Notes under the pieces: generated by a model
The model's input: only the letters and a program-made list of their open reading frames with translations
Databases searched by the model: none
What the model was told of the DNA's origin: nothing
Position numbers and translations under genes: made by a program
Part shown: positions 1 to 11,022 of the stretch, one piece after another
How the letters are laid out: each line of letters starts with the position of its first letter
Position numbering within the stretch: position 1 is the stretch's first letter
From: Solenopsis invicta
Taxonomy: Eukaryota > Arthropoda > Insecta > Hymenoptera > Formicidae
Reading direction: 5' to 3'
Length of the DNA: 64,000 nt
Assembly: GCF_016802725.1 (NCBI RefSeq)
Contig: NC_052666.1
Location: forward strand, 6,985,001 to 7,049,000

Positions 1-1474
1 GCAAATATAAAGTGGGCATTATAATAGGGTTCATCTTTGAAGGTACAAGACTAGCCCCAGCTGAATCAGTGAAATCTCTGTGAGTGATCTTAGGTAAGAA
101 GCTGTTTCGGAGGGAACATCTTGAAACCCGCTGTAAGAGTCTGTGCTTTTACTTCTGGATGTACAGGAGAATCGTGGGCCAGACGTGGGGATTGAAGCCC
201 AGGATGGTATGTTGGATCTATACTGCAATACTTCGACCCAGGTTTACTTATGCAGCAGTTGTGTGGTGGCCTAGGGCGCGGAAGAAAGCGGCAGTGGTAG
301 CGCTCGAGCACGTCAGGGCTCTGATTTTAAGAGGAGTCCTGGGTGCAATGCGAACCACGCCGGTGGCATGGGTATTTTGCTCGGAATTGAACCACTTCAC
401 CAGGTGGTGGTGGGGACGGCGGCGATCGCTGCACACCGACTAGCCTGTGAACTGAAGTGGAAGGAGTGGACTGCGCACACTAGGTTCCCCAACGGCGTGC
501 TGACCGATTCCATCTTTGGAATGAAGCAAGATAGGATGCCAGCAGTTCGGGCCCTGGACAGGCGCTTTAAGGTGCAGGTCACAGGGCTTGTGGACTGGAA
601 AGATCCCGGGGCACTGGTTCAGGCTTGGGACGGGGACGTCTGGTTTACAGATGGCTCCAAGACGGGTACGAGTTCCGGCGCGGGCATTGTTTGCCGACAA
701 AGGAGGGTGGCGGAAAGCCTGCTCCTGGATGGGTACGCCACAGTTTTCCAGATGGAGATCGTGGCGATCCTAAGATGTGCCCAACTGGCCCTGGAAGGGA
801 AGGAGGTAGGTGGGCGCGTGAGAATATGCTCGGACAGTCAAACTGCTATCAAGGCACTCGAAGCTCCGATTTGTACCTCGCGGCTGGTCTGGGATTGCAG
901 AAATGCGCTGGAGAAGCTGGCGAGAGATAAAGAAGTTATCGTGACCTGGGTCCCCGGTCACTCGGGGATTGAGGGCAATGAGGAGGCCGATCGGCTTGCC
1001 AGGGCCGCATCAAGAATGGAAGTGTTTGGACCGGGACCAATGCTGGTGGTCTCTTTCTGTCTTGGCAGGAGGAGGCTTCGGGCCTGGTTACGGAACGAGC
1101 ACCTCGAATTTTGGAAAAATGAGCTGGGGACCAAGTGTCGGCAGGCCGGAGCTCTACTGGGGGATACACCCAGCGAGGGCCTAGTCCGGGACATAAGGTC
1201 CTTGAGCAGAAGGGACGCTAGGCTAGCGGTGCAAATACTGACTGGCCATGGAGCCCTTAATTACCACATGCACAGGCTGGGCCGTTCCGATACGACTGAG
1301 TGTAGGGTCTGTGGGGAGGAAGAGGAGACAAGTCTCCACATTCTTTGCGACTGCCCGGCCTACGCGGGGCTGAGACTAAAACTGCTAGGCTCGGCATTTT
1401 CCGAGACAGGGCAGATTAACAGGCTACCTAGGAGAGACTTGAGTCTCTTTTGGAGGGATTCGGGGCTCCCGTAG
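1..1474 (+). pseudogene. ORF2 C-terminal part: reverse transcriptase thumb, RNase H, CCHC-like motif
   Basis: This is the C-terminal part of a retrotransposon polyprotein that copies element RNA into target DNA. From the left edge to about 365 the frame encodes RT-thumb-like sequence (GLKPRMVCWIYTAILRPR). It has an in-frame TGA at 81-83. A frameshift near 360-370 then moves the reading into the frame of 368-1474. RNase H residues are clear: FTDGSK (first Asp), a Glu in QMEIVAIL, SDSQTA (second Asp) and VPGHSGIEGNEEADRLA (His and Asp). The end carries a C-x2-C-x7-H-x4-C motif (CRVCGEEEETSLHILCDC). One stop and one frameshift make this copy inactive. RNase H and cysteine-histidine tail together fit the I/Jockey group. 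Confidence 0.85.
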
Positions 1475-1559
1475 GTGGCAAACGACTGGAGGGTGACACA
1501 ATGGACAACAGTCTGCGTGCTGTAGGCGGATCTTCGACCCGAGGACCGCCCTCTCAGTT

Positions 1560-1560
1560 C

Positions 1561-1594
<34 letters not shown>
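1560..1594 (+). repeat. (TTA)n 3' tail of the non-LTR element
   Basis: About ten TTA units directly follow the 3' untranslated end of the element. They mark the reverse-transcription start end, and the flanking pseudogene codons resume immediately after them. Confidence 0.85.
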
Positions 1595-1595
<1 letters not shown>

Positions 1596-2318
1596 GTCTC
1601 TTTTGTATTGGTGCTCAGTGCGATCGGAATGGAATTTTTCGAATTAGTGTTGTGTAGCAGAACCGCTTTCAAACAGCTTTTGGATGAATCCATAAACAAT
1701 CGCCAATGATTTGAATTATATTCATTTTGAATCGTTAAAATTAAACCACGAATATCAGTGCAATAAACGAGTGAATTATTCTCATAACATTCAATGGACT
1801 TGAAAAAATTTGTAAAACGATGATGACAATTGATTGCTCTGTATATTTGAACATCTGGTGCCAAAATGTTTGCTTGTTTCAAATCTTTTGCCAAAAGAAT
1901 GGATTGCCGCTGTGATAGTTCCAGGTTTTTTTTATCATGTTATTGAAACAAGATTGTGTGATTTCAATGTGATTGCATGGTACAGTAACATTTGATGGTT
2001 GATACATTGATACATTTGTTTCTTCGGTTTTTATGGTTTCTAATGCTGATAATTCAGATTGTTCTGTTGAAATTGGTCTTGGTGGAACAGGAATTTCATT
2101 TGAATGCGGCAGTGGCAAGCATATATTGTTAGAATCTATTTTAAAGAACCACTTTTTCTTCTATTCATACTGTCAGTATAATTCACGCACGCATAACATT
2201 CAGCTGAATCATGTTCCAATAGATGGCGTCCAATACACATCACTAATAACATTTTGTGAATAATATTGTAGATACAAATCAGCGATTTTATCAGTTATTT
2301 TACGCCGACTCGTCATAA
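1595..2318 (-). pseudogene. Decayed fragment of a repeated insect protein of unknown function
   Basis: On the minus strand a series of open stretches can be followed from an ATG at about 2318 (MTSRRKITDKIADLYLQYYS) to 1595, with several stops and frame changes. Recognisable pieces are DSMNRRK near 2170, a proline-containing LPHSNEIPVPPRP near 2110, and WRLFMDSSKSCLKAVLLHN near 1680, ending at a KETY motif. I recall this last block from multi-copy proteins found in insect and cnidarian genomes, probably of transposon origin, but I cannot name a domain. The C-terminal half is missing because the (TTA)n-tailed retrotransposon lies right behind KETY. Function is unknown. Confidence 0.5.
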
Positions 2319-2871
2319 TTATAAATTTTCCACATTGCTAACAAAAAATATTGATTTTAGCACATTCTTTCATTTCTGATTTTTTAAATGAACTGATTTT
2401 ATAATCCAATAAAATGAACAATCTTGAACTTTTCACTATTCACTTCGGTTTGGGTTATTTGCTTTAATATGTAGATGTTGACACTTTAACTTTTGAAAAA
2501 AGATTGACAATGAGCTAACGCTGGTTAGTATTTGATTGTTGAAAATAAACAAAATACGCGCGCAAGGTCACGAGATGCTTGTAGTAATATTAGATATGTA
2601 CCTAATGTTATTTTGAAACCGATTCGTCAACACATACGCAGTGAAAGAATGTCGGTTCTATTTCTTTGTAAGCAATGTACATAAATATAAAATGGAAGTT
2701 TCTAAAAGGTTTACGAATGGTCCATAAACGAAAATTGAATAAAATAAAATTGAAAAAAATGGAAAAATCAAGATATATATTGTTTTTTTGCAAAAAAATG
2801 AAGAACAATTGACTGAATCAATTTAATTTTTATTCAAATAGTTTCTATTCGTGTATTCTCGATACAATATG
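2319..2871. other. AT-rich spacer, nothing recognised
   Basis: No coding, repeat or RNA signature was seen. The solo LTR begins at 2872. Confidence 0.6.
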
Positions 2872-3106
2872 TGTAACAACCTGTGTTTTGTCCGAGCGCG
2901 GACGAGCTCAGGGAAGCCAGGGCTCGAAGGGAGGTTGCCGGATTAATTAACTCTGAGATCGGGAGTGCGTTTAAAGAGAGTATGACTTTATTGTAATATA
3001 ATGTTGACAATACACAAGTATATGGTTCGGAGAACACGCGGTGTATACTATACGGTACGGTGACGTGATTCAATAACAGTAAGACGCGGTATATACAAAA
3101 CGGTGC

Positions 3107-3112
3107 TTTATT
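3107..3112 (-). terminator. Putative polyadenylation signal of solo LTR copy 1
   Basis: Minus-strand AATAAA lies about 540 bp downstream of the TATA-like box. The sister LTR has the same signal at 15168-15173, supporting minus orientation. Confidence 0.45.
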
Positions 3113-3647
3113 TACATAGGTTTGGTTGCTTGCGCTCGGCTCGCGGCCGGTGCGAGAGAACGGCACGATAGCGTTGTCCCTGTCGCGCCCGTTCGATTTC
3201 GTCGCGTGGTTTTTGTCGGTGTTTACTTTGTCGCGATCTTGTCGCTCCGTGACGCGCGCGCGGGTCGGGACGCTTACTTAGAAGTCGCGCTGGTGTTCCG
3301 CGAATTCGCGACAGGTGCTCGGTGGGATTCCCTTAGTAGGGAATCCCTGACGTGCGCCGGTGCCGGCTGCCTCGAGATCTCTTGGAGGCAAAGATCTCTC
3401 TACCCCCTGGGTGACAGTCGTCATCGCGGACTCTCGGATGGAGCTGGATGTTGGCGGAATCGTTGAGATCTCTCAACGGTGGCAGAGCTCGCTCTACCAC
3501 TCGGATTCCCTGAGTGCCGGGAAAGCGGGATTGGAAATCGCCGAGATCTCTCAGCGGTGACAGAGCTCGCTCTTCCACGCGGATTTCCTGGGTCTGGCTC
3601 GGAGGCTGGACCGAGGAAGAGTCGATTTCTCTATGAGATCGTCCGCC

Positions 3648-3654
3648 TTTTATA
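3648..3654 (-). promoter_or_regulatory. Putative TATA box of solo LTR copy 1
   Basis: Minus-strand TATAAAA lies about 325 bp inside the LTR from its 5' end in the inferred orientation. A TATA-like TATATAA is found at 15864-15870 in the related LTR. Confidence 0.5.
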
Positions 3655-3982
3655 CCCCGATCTCGGAGAGTCGGGGATGTTCGAGTGGAGTTCGGTTCTT
3701 CTCGAAATACAGCATCCCCGCTGCTCCGAGATTGGTCCGGTATTGCGCTCTCGCTTGAGCGTACACCTCTCTGTTGCTCCAACGCCAGGAGCGTGCGGCT
3801 TAATGCGCGTGCGCGCGGAGTTTGTACGTGTAACGGCGCGTTCGCTGGACCGTTCGCGCGCGCGTGTGCGAGGCGTTTATCGGCGCGTAGCGCCTGTTCG
3901 TCTGTCCGGCGGGTGTTCGGCCGGATAGGGAGGCGGTTCGTGGCCCCAGGGGGAACGGTGCGGAGGTGCATCGTTACATATG

Positions 3983-4258
3983 TATTCGATTGATTTCCAT
4001 AGATTTAAATTCAATAAATGGTCAAAAAATGATAAAAATTACTTTTTTTGGGGGTCCTAGAGACTAAAATTTTTAAATTAAAATTGCTCGAAAACGCGAG
4101 TTAACCTTAAAAAACGGTTGCACCATTGGATTCAACATACTCAAATTATGTTTACCTCTCCTCCCCTAGTGCCCAGCTTGTTGCATTTTGCAACTAGCAC
4201 GATGTAATTATTTGATTGACCTGAAAAGAACAGATTATTTTGTAACGTCTCTTTTTTT
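3983..4258. other. Spacer between solo LTR and transposase remnant
   Basis: AT-rich sequence with no feature recognised. It may contain the 3' end of the transposon whose coding remnant begins at 4259, but no terminal repeat was found. Confidence 0.4.
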
Positions 4259-5070
4259 TTATAATAGATGTTCAAAATGTCCGCCTTCCATTGTGATGCA
4301 TGCTCTCATTTGTCTCAATAAATTTATTTGCATTCTTTCTATAACTGCATCCTTGATGGATCAAATGGCATAGTGAAGCTTGTTATTTAGTTCTTTAATG
4401 TCCTGGGAAAATTATCTGTATATTTTTTCCTTGCAGTATCCCCACAAGAAAAAAATCTAATGGGTTAAGGTCCAAGGATTTTGCGGGCCAGCGTACCGGG
4501 CCATATTGACTCATCCAACGTCCGGGAAATTTTTGGTTTAAAAAATGTGTAACGATTCTAGCATTATGTAGATCAGCACCGTCTTGTTAAAATATTATTT
4601 TATTTCGATTTAAGAGCGGTACTTTTTCTAGAAAATCTGGTAGATTTTATTTCAGAAATTTTACATATGAAGCGCCATTTCGTTTCTGGCAGAATTACTG
4701 GGCCTAAGTTTTGGCAGAATTACTAGGCTCAAGATCGTTGTTCCCATAAACTCAAACGTTCAATTTCCAACGAACTTGGAAATTTCTCAGCCGCACCACT
4801 CGCGGATTCTCGTTGTCCCATACGTGCATATTGTGCGAGTTTAGAGCTCCTTTTCGTATAAACAGCGATTTATCGCTAAATATTACATAAGAAAAAAATC
4901 CTGGATCTTCGTCAACTCTTCTTAGGAATTTCTCGCAGATCATTATTCTCTGAGAATAATCTTCTTTACGTAGGTGTTGCATGTGGCTGTAATGATAGGC
5001 TTGCAATTTTTCTTCTTTTAAGATTTGTTGTACACAGGAATCGATGAATAATACTGGTCTCTGTGGTTTT
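4259..5070 (-). pseudogene. IS630/Tc1-type transposase remnant
   Basis: Minus-strand reading from about 5070 gives CVQQILKEEKLQAYHYSHM, then FSDKSLFIRKGALNSHNMHVW and NENPRV, then across stops WPAKSLDLNPLDFFLWGYC and finally RACITMEGGHFEHLL with a stop at 4259-4261. This order (helix-turn-helix end, first Asp-containing strand, SPDLNPLDFFLWG-like block with the last acidic residue, GGHFEHLL tail) matches cut-and-paste transposases of the IS630-Tc1-mariner superfamily that are common in ants. The first catalytic motif reads SDKSLF where TDEA-type residues are expected. The N-terminal DNA-binding half is absent and the reading runs into the repeat array at 5070. Several stops show that it is dead. 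Confidence 0.75.
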
Positions 5071-5836
5071 GTTGTTTGAATAAACTTTAACATTTCTGAT
5101 GTATTTTTGCGCGCTAATCGAATCAGGCAAGCAAATTGCTCCATCACGACAGGTTTTTAAGAAAAGTGATGTTAAAGGTGTCAAAAACGTTTTTCAACAT
5201 ATTGGTGATTTTTTTTTGGTAGCAAAGTAAATTTTTTTTCTACTTCCATTTATGCCATCTTAAAGTGTTAACTTTTACTTTTAAAATATATTTCTTTTAG
5301 CGCCATACGTTTTTTTTTTACTAATTTAATTTCTGTGCGTGTTACGCCACAACTAACATTTCACTAACCGACGTGATTTCCGTTATTTGAATAAAAGTTA
5401 TCATTTTCCATGTATTTTTGCGCGCTGAATACGAATCCGGCATGCAAATTGCTCCATCACGTCAGATTTTTTAGAAAAGTGAGGTTAATGTATCAAAAAT
5501 GACATTTTTTAATATATTTGTCATTTTTTTCCTACTAAAGTATAATATTTTTTTATATACATCCATTTATGCTATCTTAAAGTGTCAATTTTTACCTTTA
5601 AAATAAATTTCTCTTAACGTCCTACGTTTTTTTTTTACCGAATTAATCATTCTATAGTCACACCACAACCAACATTTCAGTGGCTGACGTGGTTTCTATT
5701 GTTTGAATAAAAGTAACCATTTCTTATAATATGTATTTTTGCACGCTGAATACGAATCCGGTATGCAAATTGTTTTATCACGTCAGATTTTTGAGAAAAG
5801 GGATGTTAAAAGTCATTTTTTGACGTTTTTTGACAT

Positions 5837-5960
5837 CCTTGATAAAAAAAACCGTTAGAAAACGATAGAGAGGTTCAGAAACATGATTTAAAACAGAATT
5901 CTACCATTTTGAATCAGTTTTTTGAACCTCTCTATCGTTTTCTATCGGTTTTTATCAGGG
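5837..5960. mobile_element. 124-bp hairpin MITE inside the palindromic array
   Basis: The ends CCTTGATAAAAA and TTTTTATCAGGG begin inverted arms of about 40 bp (GAAAACGATAGAGAGGTTCA and its complement) around a short loop. The element interrupts one repeat unit exactly between two AT dinucleotides, so the uninterrupted units show the empty site. Superfamily unknown. Confidence 0.75.
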
Positions 5961-6310
5961 ATATTCGTGATTGTTTTGTGGGCAAAGTAAATTTTTGTTC
6001 CATTTCCGCTTACGCCATCTTAAAGTGTCAACTTTTACTTTTAAAATATATTTCTTTTAGCGCCATACGTTTTTCTTTTACTAATTTAATCTCTGTGCGT
6101 GTTACGCCACAACCAACATTTCACTAACCGACGTGATTTCCGTTATTTGAATAAAAGTTACCATTTCTCATGTATTTTTGCCCGCTAAACACGATTCTGG
6201 TAAGCGAATTGCTCTATTACGTCAGATTTTTGAGAAAAGTGTGATTAAACTTGTGAGGTAAAAATGATCATTTTTGACTTCACTTTTCTTAAAAATCTGA
6301 GGTTATATAG

Positions 6311-6531
6311 CAAGCATGGGCCCATGGGCGCTCACGGAGCACGCGAGAAGGAAAACATGCTCCCTCTTTGCACGGCTGCTTTCTTCCGTCTTTCTTTTCC
6401 GGCCCCGCGATCCACCTATCTCCTCTATACAGCCGCTCCAGGTCCCTACTATACTGCAGTATGTGCACGCGACTCGCGCGTGTGGAAATGGAAGCGGAGA
6501 AGTTTGAGCTATAGTTTGTGGGCCATGCCTG
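6311..6531 (-). mobile_element. hAT-type MITE copy 1, 221 bp
   Basis: The element runs from CAAGCATGGGCCC to GGGCCATGCCTG, flanked by TTATATAG and TTATATAA (7 of 8 match), which fits an 8-bp hAT target duplication. It is an inverted relative of 34613-34844, sharing the internal CTCCGCTTCC, ACTGCAGTAT-like and GGAGCATGTT stretches. It is non-coding and sits near the centre of the palindrome. Confidence 0.75.
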
Positions 6532-7560
6532 TTATATAACAATTTGCTTATTAGATTCGTGTTTAGCGGACCAAAATACATGGAAAATAGTAACTTTTAT
6601 GCAAACAATGGAAACCACCAGGCCAGTGAAATGTTAGTTGTGATGTGACTATACAGAGATTAACTCGGTAAAAGAAAAACATACGGCGTTAAAAAAAAAA
6701 TCTATTTTAAAGGTAAAAGTTGATACTTTAAGATGGCGTAAACGGAAGTTCATAAAAAATTACTTTAGTAGGAAAAGAATTTTATACACATGTGTCAAAA
6801 AACTTCATTTTTGACCCTTTAACCTCACTTTTTTCAAAAACTTGACGTAATGGAGCAATTTGCATGCCGAATTCGTATTCAGTGCGCAAAAATACATGGA
6901 AAATGGTAACTTTTATTCAAACAATAGAAACCAAGTCGGCCAGTGAAATGTTGGTTGTGGTGTGACTATACAGAGATTAACTCGGTAAAAGAAAAACGTA
7001 CGATGTTAAAAAAAATCGACTTTAAAGATAAAAGTTGACATTTTAAGATGGCATATATGGAAGTATATAAAAAACTATTTTAGTAGGAAAAAAATGACAA
7101 ATATATTAAAAAATGTCATTTTTGATACTTTAACCTAATTTTTCTCAAAAATCTGACGTGTTAGAGCAATTTGCTTTCCAGATTCGTGTTTAAAATATAT
7201 GAGAAATAGTATCTTTTGTTCAAACAATGGAAACCACGTCGGCCAGTAAAATGTTGGTTGTGGTGTGACTATACAGATTTACTTGGTGAAAGAAAAACGT
7301 ACAGCGTTAAAAAAAATCTATTTTAAAAGTAAAAGTTGACTTTAAGATGGCATAAACGCGGAAGTAGAAAAAAAATTTATTATGCTACCAAAAAAAATCA
7401 CGAATATGTTGAAAAATGTCGTTTTTGACCCCTTTAACCTTACTTTTCTCAAACATCTGACGGAGCAATTTGCTTGCCGGATTCGTTTAGCACACAAAAA
7501 TACATCGAAAATGATAAAGTTTATTCAAACAACAGAAAAGAAGTTTAAAAATAGAGACGT

Positions 7561-7989
7561 ATTATACTTGTATAATACTTAATAGATTATAAAATAAATA
7601 AAGTATATTATGTCACGCAATACATTTGTTCATTAATACACAGCATTATCCAAGGGTTATATTCGATTTTGGTAAGCTTTAAATATGATGTAATCTAGGT
7701 TCAAATAGGAGACACATATTTTTTTTATACGTGTCTATACAAATGTTAAGAGGATAAAACACGCTCTTGAAAAAAATCGATTTTTTTATATTTTTGAGTT
7801 AATACCGTTGAAATGACAGAGAATATAAAAAAAAGTTACAAATAAAAGTTTTCTGGTTTTCTATGTATATTCTGACTACTTTATAATAAATTACTCAAAT
7901 TTTTCAAAAATATTTTTTTTAAATCCCTTCTTCGTCTTCTAAATTTCAAAAACGTACTTTACCTCCTCAACGGTCGTATAGGTTTGTAT

Positions 7990-8033
<44 letters not shown>

Positions 8034-8222
8034 TTTGACTTAGAATAGGTCAAAAGACATATTCAAAGCTTATCACAATCGAAGTGTAATGCTTGAGAAG
8101 GTAAAATATTTTTATCATATTTTTAAAGACCTTTTAAACAAAATTAGAAAAAAATTTTAAACAGAATTTTAAAAACAAAAAATTTTAATCTTATTTTATA
8201 TTTTATATACTTTATTTTTCCT
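7561..8222. other. AT-rich spacer with a (CT)n tract
   Basis: No gene was seen. A (CT)n microsatellite occupies about 7996-8030. The last 14 bases (8209-8222) are the 5' copy of the target duplication of the following retrotransposon. Confidence 0.6.
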
Positions 8223-8705
8223 AGATGGAAAAGGAATGCGAGGTTTAGGTTAGGAGATGGTATGAGAGGAGGTAGATACTGGGAAAAGAAAGAGAAAAGA
8301 AAGTGTAGGATATGTGGATGGGGAGAGGAAACGTGGGAGCATCTATGGGAGGAATGCACGGATTGGGGGACGGAAAAGGGATGGCAGGAGATAATAGGAG
8401 AGGTTTTAGGTGAGAGGGGGGGAGGGAGAGATTTGGATGAAAAAACTGGAGGAGATGCGGGAGGGAGGAAGGTGGCTGGGTATGAATGAGAGTGTGGAAG
8501 GAAGAGAGGAAAGTGTGGAAGAAAGCGGCAGAAACGGAGGTCCAAAGAATGAGTGTGGAGGTATGAATGGATGAGTGATTTTTCTCTCTCTCTCTCTCTC
8601 GTGCGTTGTAAAGGAAGCAAGGAATTAAAAAAGGTTGAAACTATGTAAGCGGAGCGGAAGTCCGCAATGTACTCCGCAAGGAATAAAGTACCTACTACTA
8701 CTACT
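8223..8705 (+). mobile_element. 5'-truncated non-LTR retrotransposon with 14-bp target duplication
   Basis: The insert carries the last codons of a LINE polyprotein, a 3' untranslated region with a (CT)n tract, and a (CTA)n tail at 8692-8707. It is flanked by the perfect 14-bp direct repeat ACTTTATTTTTCCT at 8209-8222 and 8706-8719. These are the marks of target-primed reverse transcription with premature stop. It is a different family from the element at 1-1594. Confidence 0.8.
8226..8489 (+). pseudogene. C-terminal fragment of LINE polyprotein with Cys-His motif
   Basis: The open frame begins WKRNARFRLGDGMRGGRYW and contains CRICGWGEETWEHLWEEC, a C-x2-C-x8-H-x4-C motif typical of the end of Jockey/R1-group polyproteins, where it probably helps bind nucleic acid. 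RT and nuclease parts are missing because of 5' truncation. The frame then drifts into a glycine- and glutamate-rich stretch and stops. Confidence 0.65.
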
Positions 8706-8719
8706 ACTTTATTTTTCCT

Positions 8720-9782
8720 GTTAACTATAACATTTATTAATGGTTTTTTGCAAATTATTCATTGCAAGAAAAACCATACAAAATATTTACAATGTTTCTT
8801 CATTAAATAATTTAAAAATACTTTTTCCGACTTTTTTCAGGTAGAATTCTTAATGATACTGTTTAACATAAGTCATATAAAACTGACTTGTCAATTTAAT
8901 TCTGATATTGTTTATTTTGATTCAATCAAAAATTGTGTTTGAAACCGAAAGAATACATAGATCAAAAGAATAAAAAATTATATGTAAAATTACAAAGAAT
9001 ATTATTTCAACCAAAACCCAGGTATGATTATACATGGACATATTTGGTCTTTTCTATATTATATAAATATATTATATTCTATATTCTATATTATATAAAA
9101 AATTGTATTATATAAAAATTTTCTTTAATGGTTTAATTATTAAATAGTAATAGTTAAACAGTAAATAGTTTTTAAAAAATTAATTAAAAAATTAAAAGAG
9201 AAAGAGAATTAGTAATATAATAACTTAACATTTCAGTAAAAAAATCGTGAAATAAAAATCATTAATTTAGAATATTAAAATAAAACTTTTACGATCCTTC
9301 TTTAAAGTACGTCGATAAAATAATCGCAGTGATTTACATAAAATTAAAAATTAAATAAATTTTTTTAGGAAGATTAGTGATTTTTAAAATTCGGTATAGT
9401 GACGCAATTAAAACACAAATGTTGTACAATAACAAATGTTTTACAAATGTTGTACAATAAAAAATTGCAAAATAGAACAAAAACAAAAAAAAACATGATC
9501 GCAACTTGCTCTCGAACTAGCCAGGTGACAAACGCGCTAAAACGTTATAAAGTTATGAATATTTCATCGATGTATTTGTAGTAAGGTTATCTATAAACCG
9601 TAAAAGTTTCAGAGTGTGTCAAATTGGCACCCCTATGATACGAAATCATAGTTGAGAGTTCCCAATTGTTCATAAAAAAAAGAAGAGTTCTTCACAGTTT
9701 TTACAAATAATTCTGCCTATTATAACAAAAAAAATAAATTTTGAAGAATGGAAGTGTTAACTTCATACCCAGCACTAACACC
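8720..9782. other. AT-rich spacer, no gene recognised
   Basis: Very AT-rich sequence. Short open frames here have no family features. Confidence 0.5.
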
Positions 9783-10525
9783 AAATAGTTTTAAAAAGCT
9801 AATTTGATGTCTTTTAATAAGTATTAGAGTTCTTGATATAAAAAAAACTTTTTGATTAAAAAAAAAATTATAAAATGTATGTCAAATCTGAATAGTTCTG
9901 AATGGCATATACGATTCCTTTCGACGAGTTCTAGAGTTTTCGATACATTTTAGAAATAGTTCTGCCAGAAAAAGTAAAAAAATCGGAACTGAATTCTCAA
10001 AAGTGATATTAAAAAAAATAATCAAAACTTTAAATATATAAGTTTTACGTAATTTTCTCATTAAGATTTTTAATAAAATTGCGCGGCGGCTATTTAGAAT
10101 TTCTAGAATTCTTAAAGAACTTTTTACGATATTGACCTTGTAATTTTGTAAAGTGTGAAAAATTTTTTATGAATTTTGGAAGTTTTGTTGAGTGTTCTGA
10201 ATAGTCACTGCAGAATTATATCAAAATTCTTAATGAGAAAATTACGTAAAACTGATATTTTTGATGTTTCAATTATTTTTTTATATCTTTTTTTTGAAAA
10301 TTCAATTTCGTTTTTTTTTACATTTTTGGATAGAACTATTTCTAAAATGTAACGTGAATTCTAGAACTTGTTGAAAAAAATCGTATATGCTATTTAGAAT
10401 TATTTTGATTTCACATACATTTTTATATTTTTTAATTTTTTTTCTCTTAATCAAAAGTTTTTATTTATATCGAGAACTTTAATACTCGTTAAACGACATC
10501 AAATTAGCTATTCAGAAATACTCTA
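9783..10525. mobile_element. Foldback element with ~300-bp imperfect arms
   Basis: The left arm (9783 to about 10083) and right arm (about 10209 to 10525) are imperfect reverse complements. Matching blocks include GCTAATTTGATGTC, ACATTTTAGAAATAGTTCT and TTTTACGTAATTTTCTCATT. A spacer of about 125 bp separates them. No coding sequence or clear target duplication was found, so this is an old non-autonomous foldback or MITE-like element. Confidence 0.6.
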
Positions 10526-11022
10526 TGTTTTCTCGTAACGTTCATCAAAATACGCGTTAACAGATTAATATAACAGGTTTTATTCTATTTACTGAAGTAT
10601 ATTTGCATATCAATTGCTAGATAGAAATACTTTCCAAGATTAAATATTGATATTAAATCTAGCGTAGCGTATTCATTTTAAATGAATCTGTATCAATGCA
10701 TCTCAGCCAATATCTGGAGCAATGGATCTCTATCAATATATTCAACAGAGATTTATCACTAGATCAAAATATAATTTGCCACTCATCGACGAACGATGCA
10801 CAGCAGCGGAGTTTTCAACGTTGACCTGTAAAAGATAAATAATTCATGTTGTAATAGTGTCTGCGGTAATTAATACTATATTGCTGCTTGAATTGAACCA
10901 AGCTACAGGCATTACAAATTGCAATAAGCTCTTCATTTTATAACTATTAACATTTTCAGATTCGTATACTGACAGACAATATGTAACGTTAAAGCTAGAG
11001 TTCAGAATGTAATTATTTTAGG

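Larger units (their letters stand above)
1..1594 (+). mobile_element. Non-LTR retrotransposon, 3' part (I/Jockey-type, with RNase H)
   Basis: The window opens inside a LINE-like element read on the plus strand. It shows the end of a reverse transcriptase, an RNase H domain, a cysteine-histidine motif near the C terminus and a (TTA)n tail at about 1560-1594. A simple-repeat tail of this kind is usual for I-type elements. The 5' part lies outside the window, so total length and the 5' target duplication cannot be seen. On the right the tail abuts the coding sequence of an older minus-strand pseudogene, which fixes the insertion point. Clade assignment (I, LOA or R1-like) is uncertain. Confidence 0.85.
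2872..3978 (-). mobile_element. Solo LTR, family A copy 1 (probably Gypsy), 1,107 bp
   Basis: A GC-rich block starts TGTAAC and ends GTTACA, and is flanked on both sides by the 4-bp direct repeat TATG (2868-2871 and 3979-3982). A terminal inverted hexamer with a 4-bp target duplication and no internal coding region is what a solo LTR looks like after recombination between two LTRs. A TATA box and AATAAA signal both read on the minus strand, which sets the orientation. The block at 15057-16149 shares its terminal sequences and the GTCCGGCGG/TTCGGCCGGA segment, so both belong to one family. Long open frames inside are a side effect of high GC content. Gypsy is inferred from the 4-bp duplication only. 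Confidence 0.8.
5070..7560. repeat. Palindromic array of ~315-bp repeats (four forward, four inverted)
   Basis: The anchor GTATTTTTGC recurs on the plus strand at 5101, 5412, 5733 and 6172. Its reverse complement ends near 6579, 6895, 7199 and 7503. Spacing is 304-321 bp once two inserted MITEs are subtracted. Each unit also carries the CAAATTGCTCCATCACGTCAG block, a poly-T block and GCCATCTTAAAGTGTCAAC. The symmetry centre lies at about 6260-6275 (AAAAATGATCATTTTT). Thus one tandem array faces its mirror image, a ~2.5-kb foldback. The left end is continuous with the transposase remnant, and parts of the unit read as EQFACRIRLA-like peptide at both ends. Confidence 0.8.

Noticed and set aside
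3122..3993. Several open frames of 100-210 codons on both strands
   Set aside because: They lie within a GC-rich solo LTR, have arginine-rich low-complexity translations and no domain; stop codons are simply rare there.
8144..8620. 158-codon minus-strand frame rich in Ser, Pro and His
   Set aside because: Antisense of the LINE fragment and its (CT)n tract; the plus strand carries the recognisable Cys-His motif.
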